This document shows, piece by piece, positions 10,222 to 22,029 of a stretch of DNA of 64,000 nucleotides. Both the position numbers and the translations under genes were made by a program. Source of the DNA: Trileptium ribeirensis (taxonomy: Eukaryota; Nematoda; Enoplea; Enoplida; Thoracostomopsidae); the NCBI GenBank assembly GCA_030248225.1, contig JASANE010017636.1:40445-104444 (forward strand), given 5' to 3'. The notes below the pieces were generated by a model. It did not search any database. It was not told where the DNA came from and saw nothing but the letters and a program-made list of their open reading frames with translations. Numbering within the stretch: position 1 is the first letter of the stretch; each line of letters begins with the position of its first letter.

Positions 10222-11821
10222 AATTGAGTAAATTCCCCGAAAAGTATAAGTACAAATCCAAAATATTAAAATTCCCAGTGTTCAATATACACCACCACAC
10301 TAGTAATTTCTGCAGATCAATAAAATATCAATTACCAGCGTTCATTGTCGCTGGTCGAAATGAAAGATAAAATGAAAATTTTATGAAAATTTGACATCGA
10401 CGATATCGGCCCAGGCCCATAACCCCGGAACCATTGGGAATTTGAAAATTTCGTACTTATCATTTCCTATAGGAAATTTTATGGTCTTTCTAATGAGACC
10501 GGTTTCGTGGAGATGCGACCCGGCTCCATGGACTTATGAATAAATTAGTATATACGTAAGCAATTGAGAACACAACTAATTGAATATCTTAACGAATATT
10601 AAACTTAAATATATGTATAGGGTATCATTATAATCCCCAGATCCGAGGCCTTAATTTGAGCCCGGACCGATCCCGCTGCGCCCACTTTTAGATACCTGAA
10701 ACATGAAAAAACACAGAACAACGCCCCGACAGGCGTCTAACCCCTCATTGGAGTCCCCTTATCGAGACTAACACAAAAATGTATATAACACCCCAGAAAA
10801 AGTATGCCCCAAACTCGCCGGAGCTGTTTAATGCACCCAACCTTGGGAAACTTGGCATGGACCCTCCCCGAAGAGCTCATTTTCCCCCTGCCGACCGAAT
10901 ACGGTCCTGTTACATATTAAAATGCTCGGACGGACATGCTGAGTCCGAATCCGAGACTTCCTAAATACTTCGGCCATCTCTGAGGGGATGGCATCCTCCT
11001 TTTTACCCCTTTGCCCTCGCTTCTTTTGTTTTGTTTACATATGCCGTGCCCCTTCGTGAATTGTATTACTGAGCACGTTTATATCAAATGAGCATTTATT
11101 AATATTAAGTTAATGTGAATCTGTATAAAATTTGAACACTGAAGTTTTGGAGAAAACTCCTTATCAGGTGTGGACGGCGTTAATATTAAATCCGAACATC
11201 TACACCAGGTATAAGCGTTCTTACGCGTACTGTTCAGAGGACAAATTTATTAATTTCACCTAGTTTACGAGCTTCTTGTCGGTAAAGCTTTTATATAAAA
11301 ATAATACTTGTATATTGGCAACTTCTATTTCAGTATTGACCGGAGCGATGGACGGCTAAGCTGTTAAGTAAATAAACATATAAATGTAACTTGGCCACCG
11401 TATAAATTTTCTATAGATCTTAGAACTTGACGACGAAGTTTTCAGCCGTTTCTTATCAGCAGCAATAAATTTTATATTAAGTGGCGAGGACGCTAGCTGA
11501 AGACCCGTTGCTGGACCCAGTACCGTTGTATGAAGCCTGTCTGTATAAAGTTTAGAGTTGATATTTAGTTTTCGGAGTCGGTAGCTTGTGTAGAGTTTTA
11601 AATTAATTTATAAAGTTTTACATTGAGTTAATATTAAGGTAATAAATTTTGTTAATTATATAAATTTTATATCAAATTTGGACAGAAAATTTGTTCAAAA
11701 ATGATCGAGATTTGTTCCGATAGCAGTATTGACGTAAAGGCTCAGAAAATGGGGCCAAATCGCCCCTGAATAAGCACTTTAACGGAAAGAAAATTCAAAA
11801 TTTCAAAAATTTAAAATTTAG

Positions 11822-11829
11822 TATAAAAG
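11822..11829 (+). promoter_or_regulatory. TATA box of family F copy 1
   Basis: TATAAAAG is followed about 30 bp later by GCAGAGTTCGGTGCC, a plausible RNA start region. The copy 2 counterpart keeps the downstream GCGTAGAGTTCGGTCGG block but lacks a clean TATA box. Confidence 0.4.
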
Positions 11830-12275
11830 CAGAGACGCACGAGCACTGCAGAGTTCGGTGCCACTTCGGCAGCGCAGAGTTCGATCGTTTTGCAGACCGA
11901 CTCTGACGCTTATAAATTTTACTGTTTTGACTTTATCGATCTGCTCTTGCTTTATAGTTTTCCAGACTGGATGTTGCGATTGGATGGACGTCGAACCAAG
12001 GACCCGTGAACGTAAGTGTGGACAGGGATTCATGGTGTAGCCACCAAACCGTAGCGAAGTAGGATAGTAGAGTTGTTACGATAGGACCGAGTAACCCACT
12101 TTGATTAGCCATAAGCTTCAACCTCCATGGACTCCCTGTCCATGCTTCTATTTACCTGTTAGCCCTGCCCTCCTAGGTTGTCCCGCAGGCACGTAGTCGT
12201 GGTTAGCCGATCACACCATTTAATTAGATAGCCGAAGTCCTACTGAACCTCCCTAGGTCAAGGAGCTAGGACATA

Positions 12276-12281
12276 AATAAA
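12276..12281 (+). terminator. polyA signal of family F copy 1
   Basis: AATAAA is found at the same place in copy 2 (32132-32137), about 450 bp after the TATA box. This fits the R/U5 part of an LTR. Confidence 0.4.
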
Positions 12282-12699
12282 TGCGACACTCCCGTCAAGA
12301 TTTAATTTTACATGATTCCCTGAGTCGAGTTAGGAGCTAGAAATATATTTCTGAGTTGACCAAGGTTAAACAAATCATTTCTGGTTGAAAATTTATAGGA
12401 GAACTCCGAATCATCTGTGGTCACGCAAATTTCACTTAGCATTTACCGTAACTTCTTTTCGAGACTTTATATGATTTCGATTTCTTTGGACGCAAATCCG
12501 TCCATTGGTTTTTGACGATTTGTTAGTAGGAATTCATTAGTATTTTTGGACTAATTTACTTTAGGAACCCAGTCAAATTTTATTAATATGATAATAGTGT
12601 TATAGGCATAGTCCGTATGCTAAAATTTTTTATTGAACCACAAGCAGAGATACTGACACATCGCCCCGTGAGCGAGACAGCTCACCTAGGTAGAACATT

Positions 12700-13240
12700 T
12701 GGTATATCTCGAGAATTATCCCAGGAATTTGGTTTAAATTTTACTCGGACCTCAAGAAGGATCCGAGCTATTATTACGAAACCTAAGACGTTCAAATATC
12801 GCGTCGGAATTATAAACTCGACGACCCTGAAAGGGGTCTCCCCAACCAAAATATGAAAATTTAAATATCTCAGGATCTACTCTAGGAATTTAGCTAAAAC
12901 TTTGGCAGTTTCTTCGTAGGAACGCCTTTTAACGAGTGCAACCTCAAAACTTGTCAACGTCGCATCGGAACCCCAAAACCGATGGCCTTGAAGGGTCCTG
13001 TCCCCACTGAAAACTTAAAATTAAAATATTTCGAGATTCTTCCAAGAATTTTGTTGAAACTCTAGCTGTTTCTTCGTAGGGATGTCCGCTACCGGTCATC
13101 GTTCGAAAACCCAACTTTATCAGGTCGGAATCACAAACCCTACGGCCGGATAGCGGTCCGCCCCTATCCAAAACTCTAACTGATTATAACTTAAAATTCC
13201 TTCCAGGAATTTCAATGGTTTTGTCGTACAAATAGATGCC
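12700..13240. repeat. degenerate tandem repeat, about 165-bp unit
   Basis: At least three and a half units. Each starts with an 'aaatatctcgaga..tc.ccaggaatttgg' block, followed by 'ctgtttcttcgtagg.a.g', a 'gtcggaa..aca.ac..gacggcc.tgaa.gg' block and a C-rich 'gtccccac' block. Starts are near 12708, 12865, 13035 and 13190. Confidence 0.5.
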
Positions 13241-16200
13241 TGTTGGGCCTTCCATTTGAACTATTAAGCCCGGCAAAGCCGTGGCTCATTCAAAAATTAT
13301 GAAAATTATGGACCCGGGCAGAGCAAAATCCGCCCAGGGTCGACACAAATTTCATAGAATTCCCTGCCGTATGCATTTGTATATACAGTTTCATAAGTAG
13401 GTTTTGGTCTTGCTTTTGCACATATTTTCCAAGCTTTCAGCTTTATTTCCCTCTGAGTATACAGTAGTAACGCAGCACGAAAGCCGTCATAGACTTGAAT
13501 CTCCGACATACGGCCGCTGCAATGAAAATATCAAATTTACCAGAGTTGGTAAATTTGCACGTAGTGGCAATCTTTTTGAGTAACAAAAGTGACGATGTCG
13601 CTAGACGCGATATCGGGCCTCGGCCCGACCGACCAATTTTTGTGAGGATCGTTGGCCTGGTCTTTTCGTAGAGAAAGGCTGGTAAATTAGGAAGATATTG
13701 AGGACTATATGTTTTCCCCAGCCCCTATAGAACCATACTCAAAGTCTCGTGCGAAAACTAGGAATCTGAGAGAACACAAACGGAATGAATTACAGTAAAC
13801 GGAAATGCGAGAACACAAACGGAATGAATTACAGCAAATAACCTTGTTACGGTTGTCCCGACAACCGGGGCCTCCGTTTGTTAACTAGCTTTGTCGAGTA
13901 GGAAATGCTAAAAATGCTAGTTCGATTATAGTACCAGATAGAGCTCTTTTCGAGAGCATTTTTCAAGTCAAAATAACCGAAGTTTCAGTACTTTTAGGAT
14001 AGCGCCGATGACCGATGAGGCATCTCCACTCATAGTTCTCGTCTTAGTTATAATTATAGGTACCCAATAACACTCTGAACCAGTGCCCCTATGTCCCAAA
14101 GTTGGACATAAAAAATTGTACATTGATAGCGCACAGCCGCTTTCAGACATTAATTAATTGAACCCAGGACAAATTTTAGATTGTATAGCAAGTTAGGGAC
14201 TCGCTCGAGTTTTGTCCCTTACCGTTGCTAAGTTGCAATAATGAACAATTCGATCGCTCTAGGACAACATCCAACTTTATCAATTGAGTTAAGTATGTGG
14301 TGAACCAGTGCAGACAATCAATTAAACACACCAACTTTGTTAGGCCGTAGGAATTAAGAATCTTCCAGAAAGGTTCATTTCTTCGGTAGTGGCCTACTCG
14401 TACGTTTTCGCATATCGTTTAGTGTCTTAAGACGAATTAACAAAGCAAGTCCATAGAATTAGGAGTTAAATCAAACCGCATATTACTCAAATCGTATGTA
14501 TAACTCGCAGAGTAAATTAAGGCAATAATTGTTGGATTAGGAAAAGTTGAAAAGATAGAAAATTCGGTCCCAGCCTTAGTATACCGAGACCCACGCGCGA
14601 TTTATGAGATAAGTCTATTCTATAATTTTTAGCATCATTTTGGCTTACGCTTATGGACACGAACACTCTACTTTTGGTAGTTATTTAGATCATGGATTAA
14701 CCGCAATCTAAGACCAAACTTTACCATTTTGTCACCGCGCTTGTTGGGCGATTTTGTAGGAAATTGGAGCCCAAAATTTAATCAGTTATGCCTATACAAC
14801 CCGCCGAAACGTTCATTTTTCTATTACTCGAGAAATAATTTGATTGTATAGTGAATTAGAACCAAAATTAATCAATAATTTTGTACTTTCCATTGAAAAT
14901 TTATTGGCCACTGTAATGTATGTATGTATGCGAGTAGACAAAGTTGATATCGTACCATTGTCGCATCATAGGAAAGCCCATGAGTCGTACCAATGATTGC
15001 CCCTTAAACTTACCGTTTTGTCAATATATACCATTGCTCGTTTATCATAATACCTTGCCGTATTTTAATCCAATCGCTACACATGTTTACTCATTATGTA
15101 CCAAACATAGTCTCGTGATTAGGATGAGCAAGATTGAGCCCCACAAATTTCCCTTTGTACGCTTCGTTTCCAACGCATCATTCGTACAGATTGTTATACC
15201 GCATTTCGCTTACCTTAACCTGTTGTTTTGTCGGAGTACCATCCTTTACTAGCAATCGTAGTACCGAGCAGGTAGTTAGTTTTGTGGCGCATCTTTTATC
15301 GATAACTAACCGTATTACCGGTACTGGCTTTTGATTTGACCCATTGCTTTTCATGAGTAAGGTGAGCGCAGCTGTCATTAGAAAAGGCTTAGTCGTACAC
15401 GCCGTGATGTGACATAGCTGTGAGAGATCCGTGACAAAGGCGATGACTCCGCAAGTTACCCACTTTGACCTCCTGCTCATTCTCTTAATAGCGTACCATA
15501 TCGGTGACATAGTACCGGTTGTATTCGCCGTACAATATGTGTCTGTCTATACCCAATTTGGTGACGCATCAATAAATGCTCAATTGAAACCCAATGTGTT
15601 CCAGTGTTTTACTGACCGTCGGAGCGATAGGTATTCAAAAAGGGCTTTGGAATCCGTCACCCCTATCGACGACCCAGGTGTGACACACGCATTGAAGAAG
15701 CAAACCTTAGCGTGACTCGCCGATTACAAATAATTGTATTGATTATGTTACTGTATAAGTACGACTCATGCGACTAATAAGGAAAAGTTATCGCCGAATT
15801 TTCAAACTCACGGTGAGCACCCAGTATAGAAACTTAGACGCGCGAATCAGACGTTAAACGTCTAGGGATTTGTGGGACCCTAGTGGGGGTCACTGGCTAA
15901 ATTAAATAAATTAACCGTTCGAAAAACTGCGAACCAATTTCGATCAAACCTAAATACTTAAAATTTTACACTTCCCGGGTTAAACGTGGATAGGGAATAG
16001 CGGTATGGTCTCTTTGGCCTGTGAGCAGGTGACTGAGCCGACCTCCCTGGGGACCTCAAAGGTAGTACCTCTTAGGCTACATGCGCAACCCGTCCGGCAG
16101 GATCAGAACACATCCTCTGAATCGCTCCTGCGGCTCGCTAAGCTCCGTAATTTCTTGGGCCTGACCCGAATAAAAGAAAATTTACCCAATAGGTCCGCTC

Positions 16201-16280
16201 TTGAAGTCACGATAGCCTGGGTCGTATGTTCATTACGTTTGGGGAAGTGCGTCACGCCGATCTAATACAAATGCTTTACG
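13241..16280. other. possible interior of the family F retroelement; no confident gene
   Basis: A three-kilobase stretch without RFWD3 exons. It holds frames of 84-110 codons: plus 14944-15252, plus 15431-15715, minus 15178-15510 and plus 16005-16265. The last begins MVSLACEQVTEPTSLG and looks more protein-like than the rest, but I recognise no gag, protease, reverse transcriptase or integrase motif. Its position downstream of the F LTR-like repeat makes it a candidate for decayed retroelement coding sequence. It ends where family A copy A4 begins. Confidence 0.3.
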
Positions 16281-17205
16281 GTCGACGATCCCGATTTTCA
16301 AAATGTAGCGTGTCTTCGTTTGTTTGATCAAGTATTGCGTACAGGTTATCAAGAATGGTCTATATATACGTATTTCTTTAGGCTGAAAACGATGGTGTTG
16401 TTATCTTGAGTCTAGCGTGCATATTTAAAACCTTTTCATGTGGCTAGAGTGGCTTTAGGGTCAATGAACCCGATTTCCAGAATATACTCTGTCTTCTGTT
16501 ATTTTGTTACGTATTGCGTACAGGCCGTCAAGGTCAGGTTCTAAAAACTATATATACTATCCACATATCACATATCGACGTGTGTTATTGAGGGCAGTTT
16601 GATGTGCACGCAAAAGACGTAGGTGTACCTATGCTTCACTACGCTCTGCAATCTCGATAGAGTTATTCTCGTGCAGCATTTCATGATGCAATCACCTACG
16701 CCCCGCTATTAGTTATATGTTTATGCAAGTAAGTTCTGCATATATAAGTTGTATATTTTTCCAATAAACTATGGTGGTTCACTTGAATTTATGGCAACGC
16801 AGTCTAGTACTACAGAGTATACATTTGGTTATCTAGAGCCCAGTGTGCTTACTTCATGGGTTTTCAATGGGTATAGGATCAGTAAACAAGATTTCCAAAA
16901 TATAGTCTGTCTTCAGTTGTTGGGTTACGTACAGATCATCAAGAATAATTGTTTATATAGGTTTGCCAGAGGTCTGATTACGATGGTTTGGTTATCTATT
17001 GGCCAGCACAAATACTTGGTGTATTTTCGATGGGTTTAGGGTCGACAAGGTTTTAAAATTTTCAATGGATTCAGGGCTCAAATGGTTTTAGGGTGAATTA
17101 ATAGACGTCGAAAAAATTTTGTCACAGATGATTCAACAAAATGATAACCTAAAAATAAAACCACGCTTGCTCCGTTTCAACCTCGCTCTTGAGTTACTAG
17201 TATTT
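16281..17205 (+). mobile_element. family A element, 5'-truncated copy (A4)
   Basis: Starts mid-element ('gatcccgattttcaaaatgtagcgtgtcttcgtttgtt') and runs to the right terminus CACGCTTGCTCCGTTTCAACCTCGCTCTTGAGTTACTAGT. A family B right-end fragment is embedded at about 16555-16690. The copy ends about 110 bp before exon 3. The 96-codon frame at 16749-17039 lies wholly within the repeat. Confidence 0.6.
16555..16690 (+). mobile_element. family B right-end fragment
   Basis: Matches the right terminus of other B copies: 'atatcgacgt', 'gtgcacgcaaaagacgtaggtgtacctatgcttcactacgctctgcaatctcgatagagtta'. The rest of the element is missing. It is embedded in A4. Confidence 0.6.
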
Positions 17206-17313
17206 TTTTACATTGTATTGAACAATGGCGGCCAGTCAACAAACTTTTTCATACATTATTTAACATGTAATTGCTATTATTTATTTAATATAATCCATAA
17301 TTTCTTATTTCAG

Positions 17314-17399
17314 TGTTGTATGATTTGTTATGAGCCATATACATCCGTGGGAATACACCGACTGTGCTGCCTAAAATGCGGACATATGTTCGGCAAAAG
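17314..17399 (+). CDS. RFWD3: RFWD3-like ubiquitin ligase, exon 3 (RING, first half)
   Basis: An 86-bp exon after a strong pyrimidine-rich acceptor (TTTCTTATTTCAG). It starts in phase 0 and ends in phase 2 (AAAAG then GTTCGT). It encodes residues 103-131 with the first RING ligands: Cys104 and Cys107 (C-x2-C), a 'GIHRL' motif (His117), and CGH (Cys124, His126) followed by MFGK. The order 'C..C......G.HRL..L.CGH.FG' is the distinctive RFWD3 RING signature, not a generic RING. RING domains recruit a ubiquitin-loaded E2. In vertebrates RFWD3 ubiquitinates RPA and RAD51 at stalled replication forks and DNA crosslinks. That role is carried over from the family. Confidence 0.88.
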
Positions 17400-18239
17400 G
17401 TTCGTTACTTTTTCACTTGTATCGTTATACGTAGTACTAATGTTTTTACATCGGTCATGGACCATTCGCAGTGTTCTCGTAGTTGTGTTCAAATAATGAA
17501 AACTCCAAAACTTTTGTTTGTAGTGCAATAACCACTAATTATCAGTAGAAATATATGCACGTGGTTATGATTGTGATTGTTTTTGGTACATTGTTAGCAG
17601 CTGATGCTAGGAGTGACCTGCAGATGTAATATTTGACAGGTCGACAAACTTTACGCAGCTTTAATGTATATAATATGTATTGGCTCTTAGTATACCATAA
17701 TATTCTTTTGCAATAATAGTCGCTAAGTAAACGGCCGCTTGGAAATAGAAAATACATATCTGTCTATAATTGTGACGTTACCCTAATTTCAAACACATGA
17801 ATCATCTCCTGGTGGGTTTGTTACAACTAATGTTCTACTTGACACGCCAGGAGTTGAGGATTAATTTAAACTTAGCAGATTTTTAACCACATCTAGGTTC
17901 TTAAACGTCTTCCCGAAAATTGAGGCAATTCAAAGCTCGTGCCACGTTTTATATCCCGTAATGCATTGTACGTGCCTGAGGTTCACTCACGTATCCTTTA
18001 TGAGTAAAGTGTAATATTTACTTATGCATGTTTTATTTAACGTTTTTACTTATACGTTTGTTTTTCTTTCAAGTATAACCAGAAAGTTGCGAAATTCCAC
18101 AAATGCTCAGAATGTATAGTTACTGTGTTATGTTGAATATTGAAAGATGATCTTTGCTGCGTTACATTAGTGAAGAAAAATAGTGTAAAAAATTTGTTAG
18201 AGACTCCTACACAGTAAGCACAGTTTAGATTTAATTTAT

Positions 18240-18455
18240 TACATTTTGACATTACGATCGGTTAACCGAAACTCTTCGTTATATCGAAAATGAAAATGCG
18301 CGTTGTATACAGAGGGGCGATGCCGATCTCTGTTTCCTCAACTTTTCGACCTGTACGAAGTCCAGAGTAGTAACTGAAATCATAAGTGGCGTCCTCGCAA
18401 TTGGTCATTTCCGCACGTAGGCTACTCATCCTACCGACTTCGGAGCGATGGAAGG
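18240..18455. other. possible body of a tRNA-derived SINE
   Basis: Non-coding sequence next to the tRNA-like segment, on the side that would follow it on the minus strand. No second copy in this window confirms that it is part of one repeat unit. Confidence 0.2.
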
Positions 18456-18534
18456 TTGAGTCACCCTTGCCTGTATTCGAACATACGACCTAACAATCGG
18501 AAGTCCAATGCTGTACCGATTGAGCCATTTATCC
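18456..18534 (-). repeat. degenerate tRNA-like sequence (SINE head or tRNA pseudogene)
   Basis: The minus strand reads TGGCTCAATCGGTACAGC, an A-box/D-arm-like sequence. It then reads ATTGGACTTCCGATTG in the anticodon region and GTTCGAATAC, a B-box-like T-arm, with roughly tRNA spacing. The anticodon and T stems are mismatched and the acceptor stem does not pair, so it is not a working tRNA. It ends about 30 bp upstream of exon 4. Confidence 0.45.
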
Positions 18535-18565
18535 TATTGTTCATATTATATAATATTTATTTTAG

Positions 18566-18668
18566 TTGTATCGAGCGTTGGCTTGTGGAAAACAAAATTT
18601 GCCCAACATGCAAAGTTCGTTCATTGAAAAGTCAAATACGAGTTCTATTTTGCGACAAAGCATTGAAA
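18566..18668 (+). CDS. RFWD3: RFWD3-like ubiquitin ligase, exon 4 (RING, second half)
   Basis: A 103-bp exon. Its acceptor ATTTTAG completes the split Ser131 codon and its donor is GTATGG in phase 0. It carries the remaining RING ligands: Cys132 in SCIERWL, then Cys143 and Cys146 in ICPTC. The tail KSQIRVLFCDKALK corresponds to the conserved post-RING segment '..DIVVLYARTLRAL' of vertebrate RFWD3. The family A element A5 begins only about 26 bp beyond the donor. Confidence 0.88.
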
Positions 18669-18694
18669 GTATGGAAATTTCCTGTGACTACATT

Positions 18695-19972
18695 GTTGAA
18701 ACGGAGAGAGCGAAGTGATCGGACATGGCGTTAGGGGGAAATTCGTGAAAATTTTTAGCCTGTTTCCGTCATTCATAACTGAGACAGTGCCCTTTAGTTT
18801 AATGTGAACAGATTCGACACCATCCTCGGGGTTAAAGCGACAAAAACAGGTTCTAACGGTTATTTGGCAATACCGGCACTAGTCTTTCGCGCGACGCAGG
18901 CTCACTCGTCGAGATCTACAACTTTACTCACCAACTTTTTGAGGGACCGCTCTCTGAGTCTCTTGGGACTTGAATATGGGTCGTGGACCCTTTGCCAGAA
19001 ATAGCGATTTTTCAAATTTTGGCATATTGTCGCGTGTTTTGTTTTACAAGGAGTATCTATTAGGTTATCAACCACGTTGAATACGATTGATTTTGCTATT
19101 TAGAATCCAAATTGACTATATTTATACCCTTTTCATAGAGTTTCAAAGGTTTTACGACCGACGAATCGATTTCCAAAATGTTGTGACTTTTCATTATTGT
19201 TTTGTATTTCTTGCTTGCAGGTCATCAAGAGTGGTCTATTATATAGGTTTTTGGTACGGTAGTTTAGTTATTTACGATCCAGTCCGAATATTTCATACCT
19301 TTTCAGATGTTTTGATTGGATTTAGGGTCAGCTAACAATATTGTAAAAATATATTCTGTCTTCAGTATATTGGTTGTGTAGAGGGCATGAAGAGTAGTCT
19401 GTGTATACGTTTTCGGCACGCTGAATACGACGGTGTTTTTAGAGCGTTCAGGGTTACAAAAGTTTTAGTGTAATATATAAACATCAAACACAAAGCCCGT
19501 TACAAGGTGATTTCACAAAATTACCACTAGGTAAATCCACGCTCGCTCGGTTTCACCTGGCCTGTCCACAGTGGGGGGTGGGGGGACCCCTCACTTTCCA
19601 AATCCCCCATGTTCGTGAGATTTTCCCTCTTGTCCGTTCCCCCCACTCGGCCGAAACCCCCCATGTTCAACTAATTCCAAAAATTTTTTATGTCTGAAAA
19701 TTTATGTTCTTTGTTTGCAAATTGTTTTTTAATCATTAATTACCACTATTTATAATGCTAAAATATTGTTTTTTAGCTTGAAAGTACGTTCACAGTAGTA
19801 AAAATGCATGAAAATATGGAAATATTTTGTATTTTTAAGCAAAATTTATCCCCCCCCACTTTGAAATTTCCCCCGAGAATGAACATGGGGGCCCCCCGAA
19901 GTTTCCTCGTCCCCCCACTTTTCGGAGGGCTGTGGACAGGCCAGTTTCACCCTCGCTTGCGAGTTACTAGTA
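18695..19972 (+). mobile_element. family A element (A5), full length, interrupted by family C
   Basis: The left end TTGAAACGGAGAGAGCGAAG and right end ...CTCGCTTGCGAGTTACTAGT match the family termini, and the body contains all the standard blocks. Without the 386-bp family C insertion at 19558-19943 it is about 0.9 kb. It lies in intron 4. Confidence 0.75.
19558..19943. mobile_element. family C hAT-like MITE, copy 2
   Basis: 386 bp with perfect 14-bp inverted ends (TGGCCTGTCCACAG ... CTGTGGACAGGCCA) and a perfect 8-bp target duplication GTTTCACC (19550-19557 and 19944-19951). Removing the element and one duplicate restores the family A terminus, 'ctcggtttcaccctcgcttgcgag'. It is non-coding. 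The 8-bp duplication points to a hAT-type transposase acting in trans. Confidence 0.9.
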
Positions 19973-20379
19973 TTGTTTTGAACCTCGGGATTATGGAATT
20001 TTTTATTTTTCAATAAATATTTTCAGGTTGTGCTAATGTGTGCAAGTAACTGTTAAGACTGCAAAACCAAAACATTTTAGCGAAGGTTACATTGCCGTGT
20101 CTATTATGGAAGGATCACTTTAGCTTCATTAGCATTGTTGTAAAAGTTGGATGGATAGACATTCTGCATTATTTTGTATATTGTTTAGGTGTCCTATTTA
20201 CACACTTTTTGTTACATTGGTATCGTGTGATATCTGTAATTGAACACAAAGTTGCGTAAATTTAGTACGCTGTAATTGCTAATTTTAGCATACGCTGAGG
20301 TGGTAAATAATTTATAATAATAATTAATGTGCGACTCTAGTTATCATATGACGATTTATTATGTACCGCTCCAGCTTAT

Positions 20380-21073
20380 CAGAGCGTAGTGTAACGTAGT
20401 GGAGATTGTGAGTTGCAGTGTGAAAGCCTTTAAATTCCGTCTACGTGTGTGTGATCGGCCATAACGATTAAACCGATTTTCATGATCTTGGGCTCATTCG
20501 ATTAATTGTGTTCATACCCGAGCGTTTTTTGATTTGAGGTCTGGTTCCATTGTCAGAGAAGCAAGGTTATTTTTATCTTAACTTTCGAATTTTTTTTCTC
20601 TGGTTGGTTTTGTTTCATAGTAAAATTGTAAATGACGATGCTTCTTTTTTGTTTTTCAGTTAAGGCTCCGGTTCAGGAGTCATGGGGTTTGAGATATAGC
20701 ACCCTCGTGGTTCCTCGACTCAAACTTCAAAAATTTGTTCTGAAGTCCTGATGGCTTAAAAGTTTAACTTGGGGGTGTTCGGGCATGGGAAACTCAATGC
20801 CGGTGTTGGTTTTGCTCAGCGATTCATGGTTCCATGGTACGGGGTATGACGCCCCATGGTTCCTCGACCCAAAATTCCTATTTTTATTGTGACGTCCTGG
20901 GAGGCTGATACCTTGCACGTGGGGTGTTCGGGTATGTTAAACTTATTGCCGGTGTTAGTTTTGTTTTAACTTGTGCAGTATTGTGTGATATCGACATGTA
21001 ACATATCGACGTATGCTATCGAGAGGTGTACCTATGCTTGACTACGCTCAGAAATTTAAAGTTACTAGTTTTA
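20380..21073 (+). mobile_element. family B element, copy B1
   Basis: The left end CAGAGCGTAGTGTAACGTAGTGGAGATTG and right end CTTGACTACGCTCAG are inverted relatives. Inside are 'gatcggccataacg..taaaccgattttcatgatcttgggctcattcg' and one copy of the 'cggttcaggagtcatggggtttgag' module. No protein is encoded. It lies in intron 4, about 160 bp before exon 5. Confidence 0.7.
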
Positions 21074-21230
21074 TGCAATGTGGTAATGTATTTTAACCAT
21101 TGTGTAAGGATCAGTAGTGTATGAATTCCATATCGTTATGGTGCATAAGGTTGGTTTTTGGAGATCGGTTAGCAAAAATTCACCTTTAGGTTACGCAAGG
21201 CAGTGTATCTGCAGTTAAACGTTTTCGCAG

Positions 21231-21436
21231 ATAGTGGATAACGCTGAGACAGAAGAAGCACGCCGGGCACGGGAGACTGAAAGACGCAATCGTCTAGAAG
21301 TTGAAATTCAAAACGCGGAGCTCCGACAAGTAATTTTATCGCAGCAATCACGGATTGAATTTCTCGAAAAAACGGTACGAGAAATGCAGCGCACAGCTTC
21401 ATCCAGAAACTCAGCTGCTGGCATTCAGTGTCGCAA
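21231..21436 (+). CDS. RFWD3: RFWD3-like ubiquitin ligase, exon 5 (coiled coil)
   Basis: A 206-bp exon after TTTTCGCAG. It starts in phase 0 and ends in phase 2 (CGCAA then GTGAGC). It encodes residues 166-233, almost all highly charged helix. The heptad pattern runs through EEARRARETERRNRLEVEIQ and then LRQVILSQQSRIEFLEKTVR, a clear coiled coil. RFWD3 proteins have a coiled coil between the RING and the WD40 domain. The exon ends in a Ser/Arg-rich linker towards the propeller. Confidence 0.85.
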
Positions 21437-22029
21437 GTGAGCTATGATCTATCGTTAATGTTTATTATGGATACGACGCGTTTTTGATCCTATAGACTTT
21501 AAAGCAAAAATCAGATGATCTAGTGACAGACATCACGGGTATGTATTCTAATTATAAGGAGATACTGTGATGATAACCTGATAACATGTGCATAATATTT
21601 GATGCATTAGAAGTAATATTTGATTTGACAATAAATTGGATTTTCAAATTATGAGCTGTTCTAAACTGCATTTCTTGATGCTCGCAATAATTATGGTTAT
21701 ATTTGCATACGAAATTACCGTATATTAGTTTTATTGAAATTAATGTTAATATGTAATATTATATTTCAGAAAATGGAAAAAAATAGTTTATAATGGATTT
21801 TACAGTGTTGAATCAAATCTACATAGCGCCATATTTAAAAAGTTTGATTTTTATGAAAAGCGGATAAAAATGTGTGCTCGCGATCAGATAAATCAATCAC
21901 AGCAAAAATCCGCAAAACGTATTAAATGTGTTTGCTGGACATTGACGTCATAATTTTCTATAATGAGATCTACAGGGTGATCGGACATTTTTTGAACAGT
22001 TGATATTTTGTCATCAACTAAGGTGCAAC
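21437..22029. other. intron 5, no feature seen
   Basis: Strongly AT-rich intronic sequence before family A copy A6. Nothing recognisable on either strand. Confidence 0.4.

Larger units (their letters stand above)
9980..12390 (+). mobile_element. family F, long LTR-like repeat, copy 1
   Basis: About 2.4 kb that aligns by eye, in the same orientation and block order, with 29865-32240. Shared blocks are: 'tggtgagc.cttgcca'; the hairpin cluster; 'ggcccataac.ccggaacc'; 'atgaaaccggt..cgtgga'; 'gacaggcgtctaacccctcattgg'; 'cagagttcgatcg'; 'cgtaagtgtggacaggga'; and 'gagtcgagttaggagctagaaa'. A TATA box (11822) and a polyA signal (12276) in the last 600 bp are laid out as in a long terminal repeat. The exact ends are not resolved. 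The sequence up to about 16.3 kb may be the element's interior. Confidence 0.55.
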
